Source of the DNA: Pseudofabraea citricarpa
Lineage: Eukaryota > Ascomycota > Leotiomycetes > Helotiales > Dermateaceae
Assembly (NCBI GenBank): GCA_029641185.1
Contig: JAPWGK010000011.1
Coordinates: 1,054,001 to 1,118,000 of the forward strand
Direction of reading: 5' to 3'
DNA length: 64,000 nucleotides
This document shows positions 41,698 to 51,863 of this stretch, in pieces. Both the position numbers and the translations under genes were made by a program. The notes beneath the pieces are model-generated. The model saw only the letters and a list, made by a program, of their open reading frames with translations. It was not told the DNA's origin and did no database searches. Position 1 is the stretch's first letter. Each line of letters starts with the position of its first letter.

Positions 41698-44600
41698 TCA
41701 TGCGACCGAGACGAATTGTCCAATGGAAGGGACACCATCGACAACCACGTAAACCACATACGGTCCAGGTGGACAGACGTTATGGTTTGGCGGGTTAGAG
41801 ACTGACAGGCTCTGACTTGTCTGTCCAGCTACCCAACCAGTGTTATCTAGGTAGAGCATTCGGTGTCCCATATGAACTGAATGAGTGACGAAACCACCAT
41901 GATAGAGAACCACCTTCACTGCCTTGGCATTAACTGGAGTGTTGAAAGCGATGGTGACTTTGCTTGAATCTGCCTTGAAATTCAGTGTTGAAATTTTAAC
42001 GTTGGTTGGACGTCTATTTGCATTGTCTCCCTGGAGATAAGGTGGGACATAATTCTCGACGCGAAACTCGGTTACGTATGGATCTCTTGCGTCAGGCTGG
42101 AGTTTGGGCATCTCTACTGGATTTGAGCCAGTGACCATTAATGTGCCGTCAAGGAGAAGTACAGCTACCGAATGATAGAGACGTGGGATAGTGGAGCTGG
42201 CTAACGTGGTGAAACGTTGACCAATCGGCAAGGTTGGATTGTAAAGAAGGCCCTCCAGGGTAGGACTTGCCATCAATTCAAAGCCTTGAGCACCACGATT
42301 GCCACCATTTAAAAAGATGACAGTTCCATCCGGAAGTAGTGTACCTTCAACCATACCGCGTCCCTCAGGCATAGAGTCCAATTCCCAGGTAGCGCCTCCA
42401 AGTGGCTGTATTCTTCCACAACTGGGATCAGTTGGGCTGGTGATATCTTGATAAGCACCACCTCCACAGATGATGATATCCGGTGCCCAGTTGTTTGTGC
42501 TGGAAAGAGGCAATAAGACACTAGCACCAGTGTTTGGATATGTACGATAGTCTCCAGGGAGATCTGGCAATTCCTTTACAATGGCATTCGAGCCAACATT
42601 GAAAATTTGTGATGCCTTGGAAGTGAAGATGAACAGGTTGCCGTCGCTTAAAAGATGGATGAAAGGATACATGTAGTAGGGTTGATTTTCCGTCAAGATA
42701 TCCATTGGGATACTGGCTCCTTGAGTGACAGCATCTCGGCTCAATATCTCGTAGGTCGGATTGTTATTTGCGAGTACTGTTGGATCGAGGCCATTTAGAC
42801 TTCCTGATGCGACAAAAATGGTACCGTCAGGCATGGTCTGTACTGAAGCATACCATCGAGCGGTGTTTAACTTGTTACCAGGTTCGCTCCAGGCTTGTCC
42901 ATTATTTGTGGGCGAATTCCGATTCAAATATCTGATTGCGGAAAATCCATCTGTCACTGTGGGATCGATATCGGTTAATGGTCCATTTCCACCCACGGAG
43001 ATAATGCGTCCATCTGCAAGAAAAGCGCCGCCAGAGCAGAAAGCATTGGTCTTATACGCTAGTCCTACTGCTTGGTTTGTGGCAGGATCGTACTCAGATG
43101 AATAGGCATAAAATCCCGATGGAAGCTTGATTTGGGTATAGTTCTCAACCTTGTCTAAGAAGAAGACTCGACCGTTGGGCATAAGTGCTGCATGCATCGC
43201 AGGGACACCGGATTGGCCGACAATGTTGAATGCGCCTGGATTTGGAGCTGCGGGCGCTGGACTTGGGCCAGGAGCCGAGGCGACTGGTTGGTTCAGACAG
43301 TCCCCAGACTGGCATCCTGCACCACAGTGTGCTGAAGTATCACCGCTAAAATATGTCAGATATCAGAAAATAAAGAAAATGTTCTCAATCTTACCAATAG
43401 CCGTACATGGAGCAGCAGTTTCCTTGAGGCCAGTTCCCGCAAATAGTGTTCCCATTGCTAGTTCCACAGCTTCCGTCGGTCGTCGGGACGCCAGTTGCCT
43501 GATTGTGTGGTGCCATGGTAGATGTTACAGGTGCAATGACAGGCTCACCGCTTGTTGTGCTTGACGCTGCCCGAGTATCTTGGGTCGTTGAGCTAGAACC
43601 TCCACTGACTGTGGTACCAGTGCATCCATTCTGGCAGCCATTTGAAACAAGACAGTGGCCGGTAGTAGATCCGCAATATCTGTAAAACACCCAAGTCAGC
43701 AAAACTTTCGTAGATACATAGGTGGTGATAATAAGACATGCCCATATTGGGAGCAACACCCTCCATAGGCTCCAGCAGGATCACACGATGAATTGTTAAA
43801 GCCAGACCCGCAGCGCCCATCGCTGCGAGGCTGGCTCAGAATGGAAGATGGAGAAGATGTGAGAGATGTGGTAGTTGGCTTAGAAGTCAGACTTGAGCCT
43901 GATGATGGTTTTGTGCTTGAAGGCGACCTTGTTATGGAGCTCGACTTCGAGCTCGAGGAAGCCTTAGCAGTTGGTCGAGAAGAAGAGCTTGATCTCTTGG
44001 AAGTAGAAGTAGAAGTAGGGCGATTAGAGGTTAAGGATATTTTTGACCCGGGGGAGGTACTTAAACTTCGTTTCGTATTGGACGTTGTTTTAGAGGAGCC
44101 GTTCGCGGCAGATATAGGAGATGGTTTTGAAGAGGAAGAAGATTTGGAAGTAGAAATGGTTTTGGAAGAAGAAGTGCTCAAGGCCAAGCAGCTTGATAGC
44201 CTAGAACTCGAGGAGGAAGTAGAAGAAAAGCTTCTCCGAGAAGTGGTTGTTGAACAGAAGCTTAAGCAACCATTCTGACAGCCACTCGAGGCTAAGCAAT
44301 GATCTGGAGTAGATCCACAATATCTTTAGGAAATAATGATAAGTTAATAAGAAATGGTGATGGGGATATAGATGTCGCGTGACACAAGAGGGAAGGTTTT
44401 GTTTCTTACCCAGCCTGAGAACAGCAGCCTCCGTACGGGCCGGCTGAATCACAAGTTGCGCCGCCGAAAGCCTGAAAGCGTTAGCATAGAGGAAATTTAA
44501 GTAAGATTTAAACCTTACAGATCCACATCTACCGTCGGCTCGAGGAGAGGTAGGCGAGGAAGGGGTACATCCGGAGATGCATCCAGCACCGCAATGGCTA

Positions 44601-45088
44601 AATTTGTCAGTAATAAGCAATTGTCAGACCAGCTTGCTACTTACGCAGCACTGTTTCCACAATAGCCATATTGCTGCGCACCAAGTCAATTGTCATTCTT
44701 AGCATAATTTGAACAAGACCACGCACCGAGCAGCAGCCACCCGTATACGCGGTGCTCTTTGGGTCGCAGATTGTATTTCCATAAGCCGGACCACACGTGC
44801 CATCTGTTGAATATGCAGGAGTATCTCGAGGTTCCACAGAGGACGGCGAAAAGAGATCCGAATACGAAATCTCGTGGGCCGCGATACACCTATTGTCGAA
44901 TTCAGATCAAATCACAAGCAAGAATGAAGTTTTTGTACAACTTACTGTTCATCCTCACAAATCTGACCTCGCAAACAACCATGGTACATTTGCGGATTGT
45001 CCGGGCTACACTTCAGAGGGACATGGTTGAAAATGATGTTGGCCGAGGTCAAGGCTACGAAGGCCAGAGAGAGGATGGTAGCCTTCAT
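41698..45088 (-). CDS. Secreted glyoxal oxidase (copper radical oxidase) with four CBM18 chitin-binding domains
   Basis: Eight exons (45088-44946, 44889-44727, 44673-44645, 44597-44519, 44471-44410, 44323-43742, 43679-43395, 43345-41698) encode 996 aa. The signal peptide is MKATILSLAFVALTSA. Four hevein-type CBM18 modules with the CG...CCSxxGYCG...C pattern follow. A Ser/Thr/Lys-rich linker of about 130 residues separates modules 2 and 3. The C-terminal 500 residues form the beta-propeller plus Ig-like oxidase: the radical Cys is in NAFCSGG (near 551), the cross-linked Tyr in TARWYASV (near 613), and the axial Tyr-His in RLYHSV with the last copper His in VTHSVHMGHRM. All ligands are kept, so activity is expected (aldehyde or alcohol to acid, releasing H2O2). 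Intron 6 needs a GC-AG donor. Confidence 0.9.
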
Positions 45089-46630
45089 GACCAAGTAATT
45101 ATGTACTGAAAGTGGTCAATTGGTATCCTGAGTGTAAATTTTCAAAGGAGATGAATTCGAAATGAGGTCCAAAGGTAGATATGCCTGCCACACAAGGGTT
45201 GGACGTGGTGTTCAACAAAACAAGTTTTTGCGCGCGGGCGAAATGTTTTTGTAGCCTCGTCTTGTCGCAACATCGGACGAAGAAAACGGGCATCACTAGA
45301 TACGGCATGTTTCTATGACGACGGCAATCAAAGTGTAACAGAAAAAGTTGAGCTGAAAAATTGCCAACTCACTCGGTGGTTCTTTATGGGTCGTGCAAAC
45401 TGACTGATCGTATTTCTGTTTGCCAGAGGTGATCAAAAGAAGGTTTTTAGGAAACGGGGTAAAGACTGTGGAATAATGAGGGTGAATAGGACAGCGGAGG
45501 AGTAATTAGGGGAAATAAGTAACGAATAGGTATGCGCATAGATGGTGGCAGATAGAAGAAGAAGAGTTAAGGAAGAAAAAACAAGGATGGAGAAGAGTTG
45601 ATGTACTCGTCAAGTCATCAGGGACAAGGGGATGGAAAGCGACCACAAACGGCAGGAAAGCACAGAGTCCCAACACCAGCGTCCCAGTGACGGTAGTTGG
45701 CGACTTCCAGTTGTGATTTCTCCTTTCACCCATGGCGTGGCGTTGGAGGTGCTGCAGTGGAGAGGAGTGGAGAAATGGAGAAGCGCGGTCAAGCCATTGG
45801 CTGGCAGTTTAAGCCCTGGCTGCGGATCGTTGCTTGTTCCTGAAACTGATCACTAAACCCAATGCAGCCATCAAGATCTGGGCGGGGGCGGGGAAATAAC
45901 CAATAACTCAGCACCGTTGACTCTGGCGAAACACACGGACTTTTAGGGGGCCTGCTCAATGTCCATAATTGGCAACCAACATGTCGTATTGCCATCATTG
46001 CGTCAATAGCGTGCCCCTGTGCTAAGCGGTCTGGACTAGAACCAGCCATCTCCAGTGGCTTGTCACTAAACCCATCTTCCTCTCCAGCCCGTCAAAGCTT
46101 GTCTCTCGCCATGAGTTTGGTCTGTCCTTCATACAGCGGCAAAGGCCGAGCCCCAAGCTGAACTTCTCGTACAGTATGTGGCACGGTAACAGTAATCTGG
46201 TGTGCTACGCCTTACCGGTGAGGAGTGCCACTTGAGGAATACGAAGAATCCGGATCTATCTTTTCCGTAGAAAGTCTCCGGACGAACAGATGTCATATGC
46301 CCCGAGAAACCAGTGAGCTCAGTGAAACAATAATTCTAAGCAGATCCAGACGGCGCTTGAACCAAGACCTATCCAAAGTTAATAGGATACCAACCTGTCA
46401 GCTTGTCATGCAGGACAAGCTTTTGGACTCATGTGCCAACCTCCCTCGAGTCTGTTCTCAGCTCCGTAGCGGGCGGTATGATCCATCATCTCTTTTTTTT
46501 TCCATCTCATTTCCTATGCACTGCCACCAGTGCTCTTGGGCCTCCTTGACCATAAGGTCGGCATGCGTATCCGTTTCCATCATTCTTTGGGAGATGCAGG
46601 CTGGCATCTTGGAGATAAATGTCGCCTCCT
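45089..46630. other. Long upstream region of the glyoxal oxidase gene
   Basis: 1.5 kb between the oxidase start (minus) and the 3' end of YAE1 (also minus). It contains the oxidase promoter. A plus-strand frame 46225-46695 mostly overlaps YAE1 antisense and is rejected. No RNA gene is found. Confidence 0.45.
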
Positions 46631-47380
46631 TCACCAGTTCAACTCTGCTTTTGCCGTTCCCAGAACCGTTGCCCCTTGAGGTAGGTCTTTTTTGAGAGAT
46701 TTGACGTCGATATCTTCGGTATCCATGACCGCCAAGTCTAGGCCCCATGCCTTGATTTCGGCACTCACCACGTCATTCCATTTCTTGACCAGAGGGTGTG
46801 CCTTTGCAACATCGGGGAAGAGAACATCTTTCCCTTCAATCCCCTCACCTTCAACTTCAAATCTCCAGATTCCATCCTCTCCCCACCATTCCTGACCAAA
46901 GACATTCTCCGTCTTCAGCTCTGATCTCGCCTCGGACAAGAGCTTCCACAACCTCACCCTTTCTGCGGGAAGATCTTCCATCTTAGAGACACCAGCAGCC
47001 AACCCTTCGAGTATCCCCAGTATGCCGCCGACTTGGAGACCGAGGACCGCACCCAGTCCATACCCCTCATCGAATCCTGCTTGTACACTCGTAGCCTTTC
47101 CCGCCGTGACGCCATCCCTGTATCCTTCCGTCTGATGTTTTTCCTTCAGCCGTGGAATATCCGATATCTCCGCATTTCCAGGTCGTGACCCATCATCGCC
47201 GGAGATATAGCTCGAGTCTTCGAGGGGATCGTGATCGACGGCGTGGAAGGAGGGAGATGAGGGAGCTGAGCCAAAGACATCATCGAAATCATCATTGGTG
47301 TTAACTCTCGGATCCGCATCATGGGTCTCGGTAACAAGATGCCTAGTAGCCATGGGGAATAAATCGTCGTCGCGGAACAT
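46631..47380 (-). CDS. YAE1: Yae1, adaptor for cytosolic Fe-S cluster assembly
   Basis: An intronless gene of 249 aa from ATG 47380 (MFRDDDLFPMATRHLVTETH). An in-frame ATG at 47434 would add 18 residues of poor quality, so the later start is preferred. The signature is the repeated Gly-rich helix motif of Yae1/Lto1: EGYRDGVTAGKATSVQAGFD, then EGYGLGAVLGLQVGGILGIL, at about residues 85-125. The acidic N-terminus has DDDFDDVFG. Family knowledge: the Yae1-Lto1 complex bridges the CIA targeting complex to the ABC protein Rli1/ABCE1 so that its Fe-S clusters are inserted, in cytosol and nucleus. Fungal filamentous versions are longer than the 141-aa yeast protein, as here. Confidence 0.85.
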   Translation of the reverse strand: MFRDDDLFPMATRHLVTETHDADPRVNTNDDFDDVFGSAPSSPSFHAVDHDPLEDSSYISGDDGSRPGNAEISDIPRLKEKHQTEGYRDGVTAGKATSVQAGFDEGYGLGAVLGLQVGGILGILEGLAAGVSKMEDLPAERVRLWKLLSEARSELKTENVFGQEWWGEDGIWRFEVEGEGIEGKDVLFPDVAKAHPLVKKWNDVVSAEIKAWGLDLAVMDTEDIDVKSLKKDLPQGATVLGTAKAELNW

Positions 47381-47662
47381 TGCTAGAATGTGTTGTGTTA
47401 TTGTTGTGGGGGATTTCTTCAGCCTCGAGAGCAAATTCTTGATTCTAACCCCTCCATGTTGACGTAAGCGAGGCTGAAGTATGCTCCACTACGGATCCAC
47501 TCACATCCGGTTCGGAATAACATTCACCCATGTGGTCTTCGAGGCTGGCCGCATCTTAGTGACGGCACCCAGACAGATTCTTGCTTTATATGAATTTATT
47601 ATGGCAAGTGCATCCAACAAACAAACAGGCAGTTGGGCTTATGGTCCAGTTGAAGACGGTAC

Positions 47663-47756
47663 GCGCTATTATAGTAGTGGTTAACTTGTCTGCTTCCCAT
47701 GCAAAACAAAGTCATAGGAATAGCAGGAGACCCCGGTTCAAATCCGGGATAGCGCA
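47663..47756 (+). tRNA. tRNA-Gly (anticodon CCC) with a 22-nt intron
   Basis: The acceptor stem GCGCTAT pairs with ATAGCGC, followed by discriminator A (47756). The D-arm contains AGTGGTTA. The anticodon stem TCTGC/GCAGG closes once the intron 47700-47721 is removed from its canonical place after position 37. The anticodon CCC is at 47696-47698. The T-arm is CCCGG-TTCAAAT-CCGGG. The mature length is 72 nt. One D-stem base pair is weak (T-T), but all other stems are sound. No terminal CCA is encoded, as expected in a eukaryote. Confidence 0.88.
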
Positions 47757-48105
47757 TCTACTTGTTCCTTTTTTTATGAACTGGCTGGCCCTCGGTTTTG
47801 ATATTCGATGAGGAGTATTTTTGTTTTCCTGATTTTTTGGTCACTTTTGAAGCGTGCTTGGATTTCTTTTTCTTTTTCTTTTTCTCTCTCGGCTTTTCTT
47901 TTCACCTTGTTGGCTGAGGAAGGTGCCTGCCTGCCTGCCTGCCTGCTCTTGTCATTTGTTAGTCGCGGCCCGGTGCGTTAGTGTGAACCAGGGTGCACTC
48001 CCTCCGCTGTTGCCAGCTCTACTATGTTGTTGTCATTCCTTCTCCTGTTGCCAGCTCCCCAGCTTTATTAAAATCTATTCAGAAATCCCAAGAAAACTGT
48101 TTCAC
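47757..48105. other. Region downstream of the tRNA
   Basis: About 350 bp with a T/C-rich stretch and five exact GCCT tandem copies (47925-47944). A T-run (CCTTTTTTTATG) starts 10 nt after the tRNA, at 47767, and can serve as the RNA polymerase III terminator. No gene is seen. Confidence 0.5.
47767..47774 (+). terminator. Likely Pol III terminator of tRNA-Gly
   Basis: A run of Ts shortly after the tRNA 3' end (in TTCCTTTTTTTATG). Four or more Ts are sufficient for Pol III termination in fungi. Confidence 0.55.
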
Positions 48106-48980
48106 ATGGTTCGCTTCATTGTAGGCCCGGTTGTTTTCTTGGGGGCGGAATAACACGCACACTCCTTACCTCTTCTATCAGGTACTCCGGGTGAGTTCGT
48201 GCTTTCCCAATTGTTGGTTGACACCATTCTGCTCGGCGTGGAATATATATGCGCCGATTTGGTTCGTTTCATTGTAGACCCGGTTGTTGGATAGTCTAGA
48301 CTCTGGATATTGTCTGTCAAGATAATTACCTGCTCCGTGTTGGAATATATATGCGCCGATCTAGTTGGCTTCATTGTAGACCCGGTTGTTGTCTTAAGAG
48401 GCGGAATAATACACAGACTCCTTATCTCTTCGACCAAATAGTCAGGATAGTCTATGCTCTCCAGATTGTTTGTCAAGATAATAACCTACTTAGTATTATA
48501 ATATATGTGCCGATTTGTGTACCCTATCCTAGACGCAGTTACTAGTTTCGAGATGTCGTTTATTATTGAATGCTTAGAGTTAGAATATATATATATATAT
48601 ACGTCGATTTGCGTTGCTTTGTTCTAGACACAGTTATCAGTTCAGATTTATCGGTCATGATTGTAATAGAATGTTAACATCATAACCCAAGTTCTAAAGA
48701 CCTGGGCGGACCGGTAATAGAACTCTTAACTTGAGGATATCTGGTGAAATCGCTATAATTGATATATTAGCGTTTCACTATGTTCCTTATGTTTAGTAGT
48801 GGAATATATATGTGCTGATCTGGTTTGGTTTCCTCTAGACAAGTTTCAAGGCTAGTGTTAGAACATATATACACCGATTTGGTATTGTTTATATTCTTTG
48901 TTCCTCTGCCTATTTCTAACATAGAGGACTTAGTAGTGACTAAATGTTTGGTGTTGAGATATTTATGCACCAATTTTAAT
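48106..48980. repeat. Decayed tandem array of about 150-bp units
   Basis: Three successive segments begin with near-identical words: GGTTCGCTTCATTGTAGGCC (48113), GGTTCGTTTCATTGTAGACC (48263) and AGTTGGCTTCATTGTAGACC (48362). Each ends with AATATATATGCGCCGAT or a close variant. Units 1 and 3 also share a middle GGCGGAATAAYACRCAC/AGACTCCTTAYCTCTTC. Unit 2 lacks that middle (about 99 bp). Further weaker copies of the AATATATRTGCCGATTT end occur near 48495, 48580, 48800 and 48860. There is no open frame, and no target-site duplication is visible. Similarity falls steadily away from the tRNA. Confidence 0.75.
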
Positions 48981-49506
48981 TTAGGCCTGTGACTTACAAG
49001 ACAAGTTAAGAATCAAAGGGAATTAGGAATAAAATTGTAGTAGCGCATTGAAAGCGGCTACTCTCAAGACGCTAGTATAAGACATCTTCAAATCCCAAAT
49101 ACAAAGGAAAATAGAAATTGCACCATGCTTGACAATGTTTAAATAAAGTACAAAGCAGTCAAGGAGCAGAATTCCAAGATTTAAATCTCGTTCTCAAAAT
49201 TTAGTACGAGGAAGACTTTAAACCCGATAGTAAAATGTCTCTTGATAAAAGCAACCTTCATCATCGCACAGCGTCCTTTCTCGATCTCTGTTTTATATTT
49301 AATCTGCAACAAACCACATATGGTTTTAATCAACATCGAAGTTTACCTCGATTAACAATCAAACATGCAAAGTGATTGGCATTTCAACCTATTCTAGTCG
49401 CTTAACTTCAGGCTGGTCGTTAACCACTTTCCAACTGCCAAGGCTAAATGACTCAGGTTCGACATACCAAAAAAAGAACCCCTTCTCGAGATAATGTTAC
49501 ACCCTC

Positions 49507-49800
49507 TCAAAGGCAATGTCTACCGAGACTTGTTATTGAACCATAGTTTTTGTTTCCGAGAAAGGAAGCGATTTCCTTGCCATTGAACTTTGCATTTGAG
49601 TTGCGGCATGACCCATTCGGCCACAAGCGTGTGGCCGAATACTGGTTACTACAATTGAAGCTTAAACTTCCCGCAGCTTCCATATTTGTGAATGCTATTG
49701 CCATAAACAGTTCTAGAAGATGTTGAATATTCGAATTCGGCTCATTCAACTTCCACAGACAAAGTAAAAATTTGTTCGGTTGGTTACTTGTCTTTTCCAT
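49507..49800 (-). other. Candidate small Cys-containing protein or terminal exon
   Basis: A 97-codon minus-strand frame. Its second half is strikingly protein-like (AAGSLSFNCSNQYSATRLWP, then NGSCRNSNAKFNGKEIASFL) and has the look of a small secreted fungal protein. The first half is not, and there is no clean signal peptide, so a preceding exon may carry it. I cannot name a family. It lies in an otherwise empty stretch next to the tandem array. Confidence 0.28.
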
Positions 49801-51729
49801 TTCATTTTACTCGACATCATGCCGCTAAGATTTCAAAAGGAGAGATTGGTGAATGGATTCTATTATTGCAATCGAGATAAATGCATTTGTTACACCTTCC
49901 TGCCAACCTCTAGTCTCCTTTAGTAACAAATGATTACAGATCTGACTCGACACTCGAGCCTTTGAACACCTTGACCATTCAAATACCCCTGATAACATTT
50001 TAGTGCTCTGTATACATGACTAGCATGCATCTCCTGTTCCGTTTCTCAACAATGTCTTACATGTCGACATTTAGGGAGCGGCGCACAGATTGTTTTAGTC
50101 TGATCTCGCTCGCTTAAAGGAACCCTCGGAGAGCGACACCCCGCAGCCCGCCAATAGATAACGCAGACCAGGGGTTTGTGAAATATGACCGTTTTGCGGC
50201 TGAGTTGATTACTCGTCCCTAAAATTCCATCACGCCTACGTATGCAGAACAGAACGGCATATCCACCTGCCAGCCGGCGAGCTATATGGGGAAATACGCC
50301 CGATAGATACGGTGACGTTCGATAGCTATACGAAAGACTTGATTCGGCCAACAGTGAAGCGGCCGAAGCTTTATTACCAATCTGCACGCAGTGCGTCAAC
50401 AGTGCTAACAGTGCCACCCTGGGACCTGACTAGGTAGGCAGTACCGGGAGCTTAATCAGCCTGCCGTCTTCGGCACTTAAAACCTTAAACATTTATTCCG
50501 GAGTACCTTGGCTCCACAACGAAGAAGCCTTCGTGAGTTTTGTTTGTTTGTTTGTAAGATCTCACTGCTGTTTGAATACTTTACAATATACATATGAAAA
50601 CATATTAGGATATTTTCGTTGTTGTTTATCAGTGTAAGCCATAACGCACAGTAATTTCGGGATGTTGATTGTGCAATTTCAAGATCCGGTTGCCCTAACC
50701 AACAGATCTGACAGGGCACAGTAAAGTCTGCCTTACACTAATTGAAGACTGCAGTAGTGCTGCAGTTGGTAGCACGGATGTGCAGCGCCCATTTCTTCCA
50801 GAAACATCGTCGGACACACCGCCCAGATCCCGTATTCACAGATTCTGATCGCTTGACTTTGTGGAACATCACAAGGGATGGGCTGTCAATGTTGACCAGC
50901 CTTCTAGTTGATCCAAGACATATCTGTCAGTGAGCTTTGACTGAGAACCTTAATGCTGATGCACTCTTGTCTGGCTGCAAGGTTCAAATAGCTGCCTAAC
51001 CATATGGTTGTGTTTCGCAGATACTGTAGATTCACGTTTTGTAAGGGTATGTGCGGTGCCATTTCAAGGTATCCTTGGTGAATGAGCCGTGCATCTCAGC
51101 TCAACAGGGTCCCACTTCAACTTGAATGTATTTTGAGGCAGTGATATACTTTCCTAGACATCTACTAGATCTTTGCAGGCTAGCGAGTCTCGTTTGTAGA
51201 GTTGTTACCACAAGTTGCGGAGATCGGGAACTGCAGCTTCTCCATGTCTGTTACCTTAGAACAAACACCGATATGGCTTCATTTGCTCTCCATAAAGTAA
51301 AGACTACAGATGTACGCAATCACCACCGCAATACTTTTTGACCTGTAGTTAGCAGTTGATGTAATCATGTACACCTACTTATGCAAGAGCTGACGTGGTT
51401 ACATCCCATATCCGGGTGGCAAACACTCCTGTTTAATACAATGATACCAATCACTCTTTAATTGCTTGTGACTTTAGCACTTTTACCAGTTTTGATAGGA
51501 CGAAGGAACTCTAGAAGTGTAACGTAGCTGAAGGAATGCTTTACTCCTTCCCCTTTTCAGAAAGTGAGGTTTGAAGAAAACAGGGCTATGCAGCTCATGT
51601 TCACGTCCCTGCTAGATTCGGGCCATCGGGGTTGCGTCCAGAGATTCCAGCCGCAGCAGGAGAATACGCATCCTTTTGCTTAGCTATACATGCCTGGGAA
51701 AATACATTATAGTCAGGCACATTGATTTC

Positions 51730-51736
51730 TATATAA
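51730..51736 (+). promoter_or_regulatory. TATA-like element of the synthetase gene
   Basis: TATATAA lies 128 bp before the start codon at 51864, in an otherwise mixed sequence. It is followed by a pyrimidine-rich tract and ACACAATCAAAATGTC around the ATG, a typical fungal initiation context. Confidence 0.45.
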
Positions 51737-51863
51737 CATCTTTGAGAGACAAATCAATCAAAGTACTCAAGCTTTCATATCGACCTTCCTTCGTTGCAAA
51801 CCCCACTATCTAGAAGACTTACTATTTCTTTCTCTTTTTTTATTTTAACTCCACACAATCAAA

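Larger units (their letters stand above)
48981..51863. other. Gene-poor region upstream of the large synthetase
   Basis: 2.9 kb without a confident gene. A minus-strand frame at 49800-49507 is listed as a candidate. The rest has balanced composition and many stops. A TATA-like element precedes the synthetase gene (separate entry). Confidence 0.4.

Noticed and set aside
43793..44278. Plus-strand acidic/Leu-rich open frame
   Set aside because: It is the exact antisense of the Ser/Lys-rich linker of the glyoxal oxidase; the composition is explained by that repeat.
46225..46695. 156-codon plus-strand frame
   Set aside because: Its end overlaps the YAE1 coding region antisense, and its product shows no domain or signal.
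47925..47944. GCCT tetramer run considered as part of the 150-bp array
   Set aside because: It does not recur in the array units and is an ordinary microsatellite.
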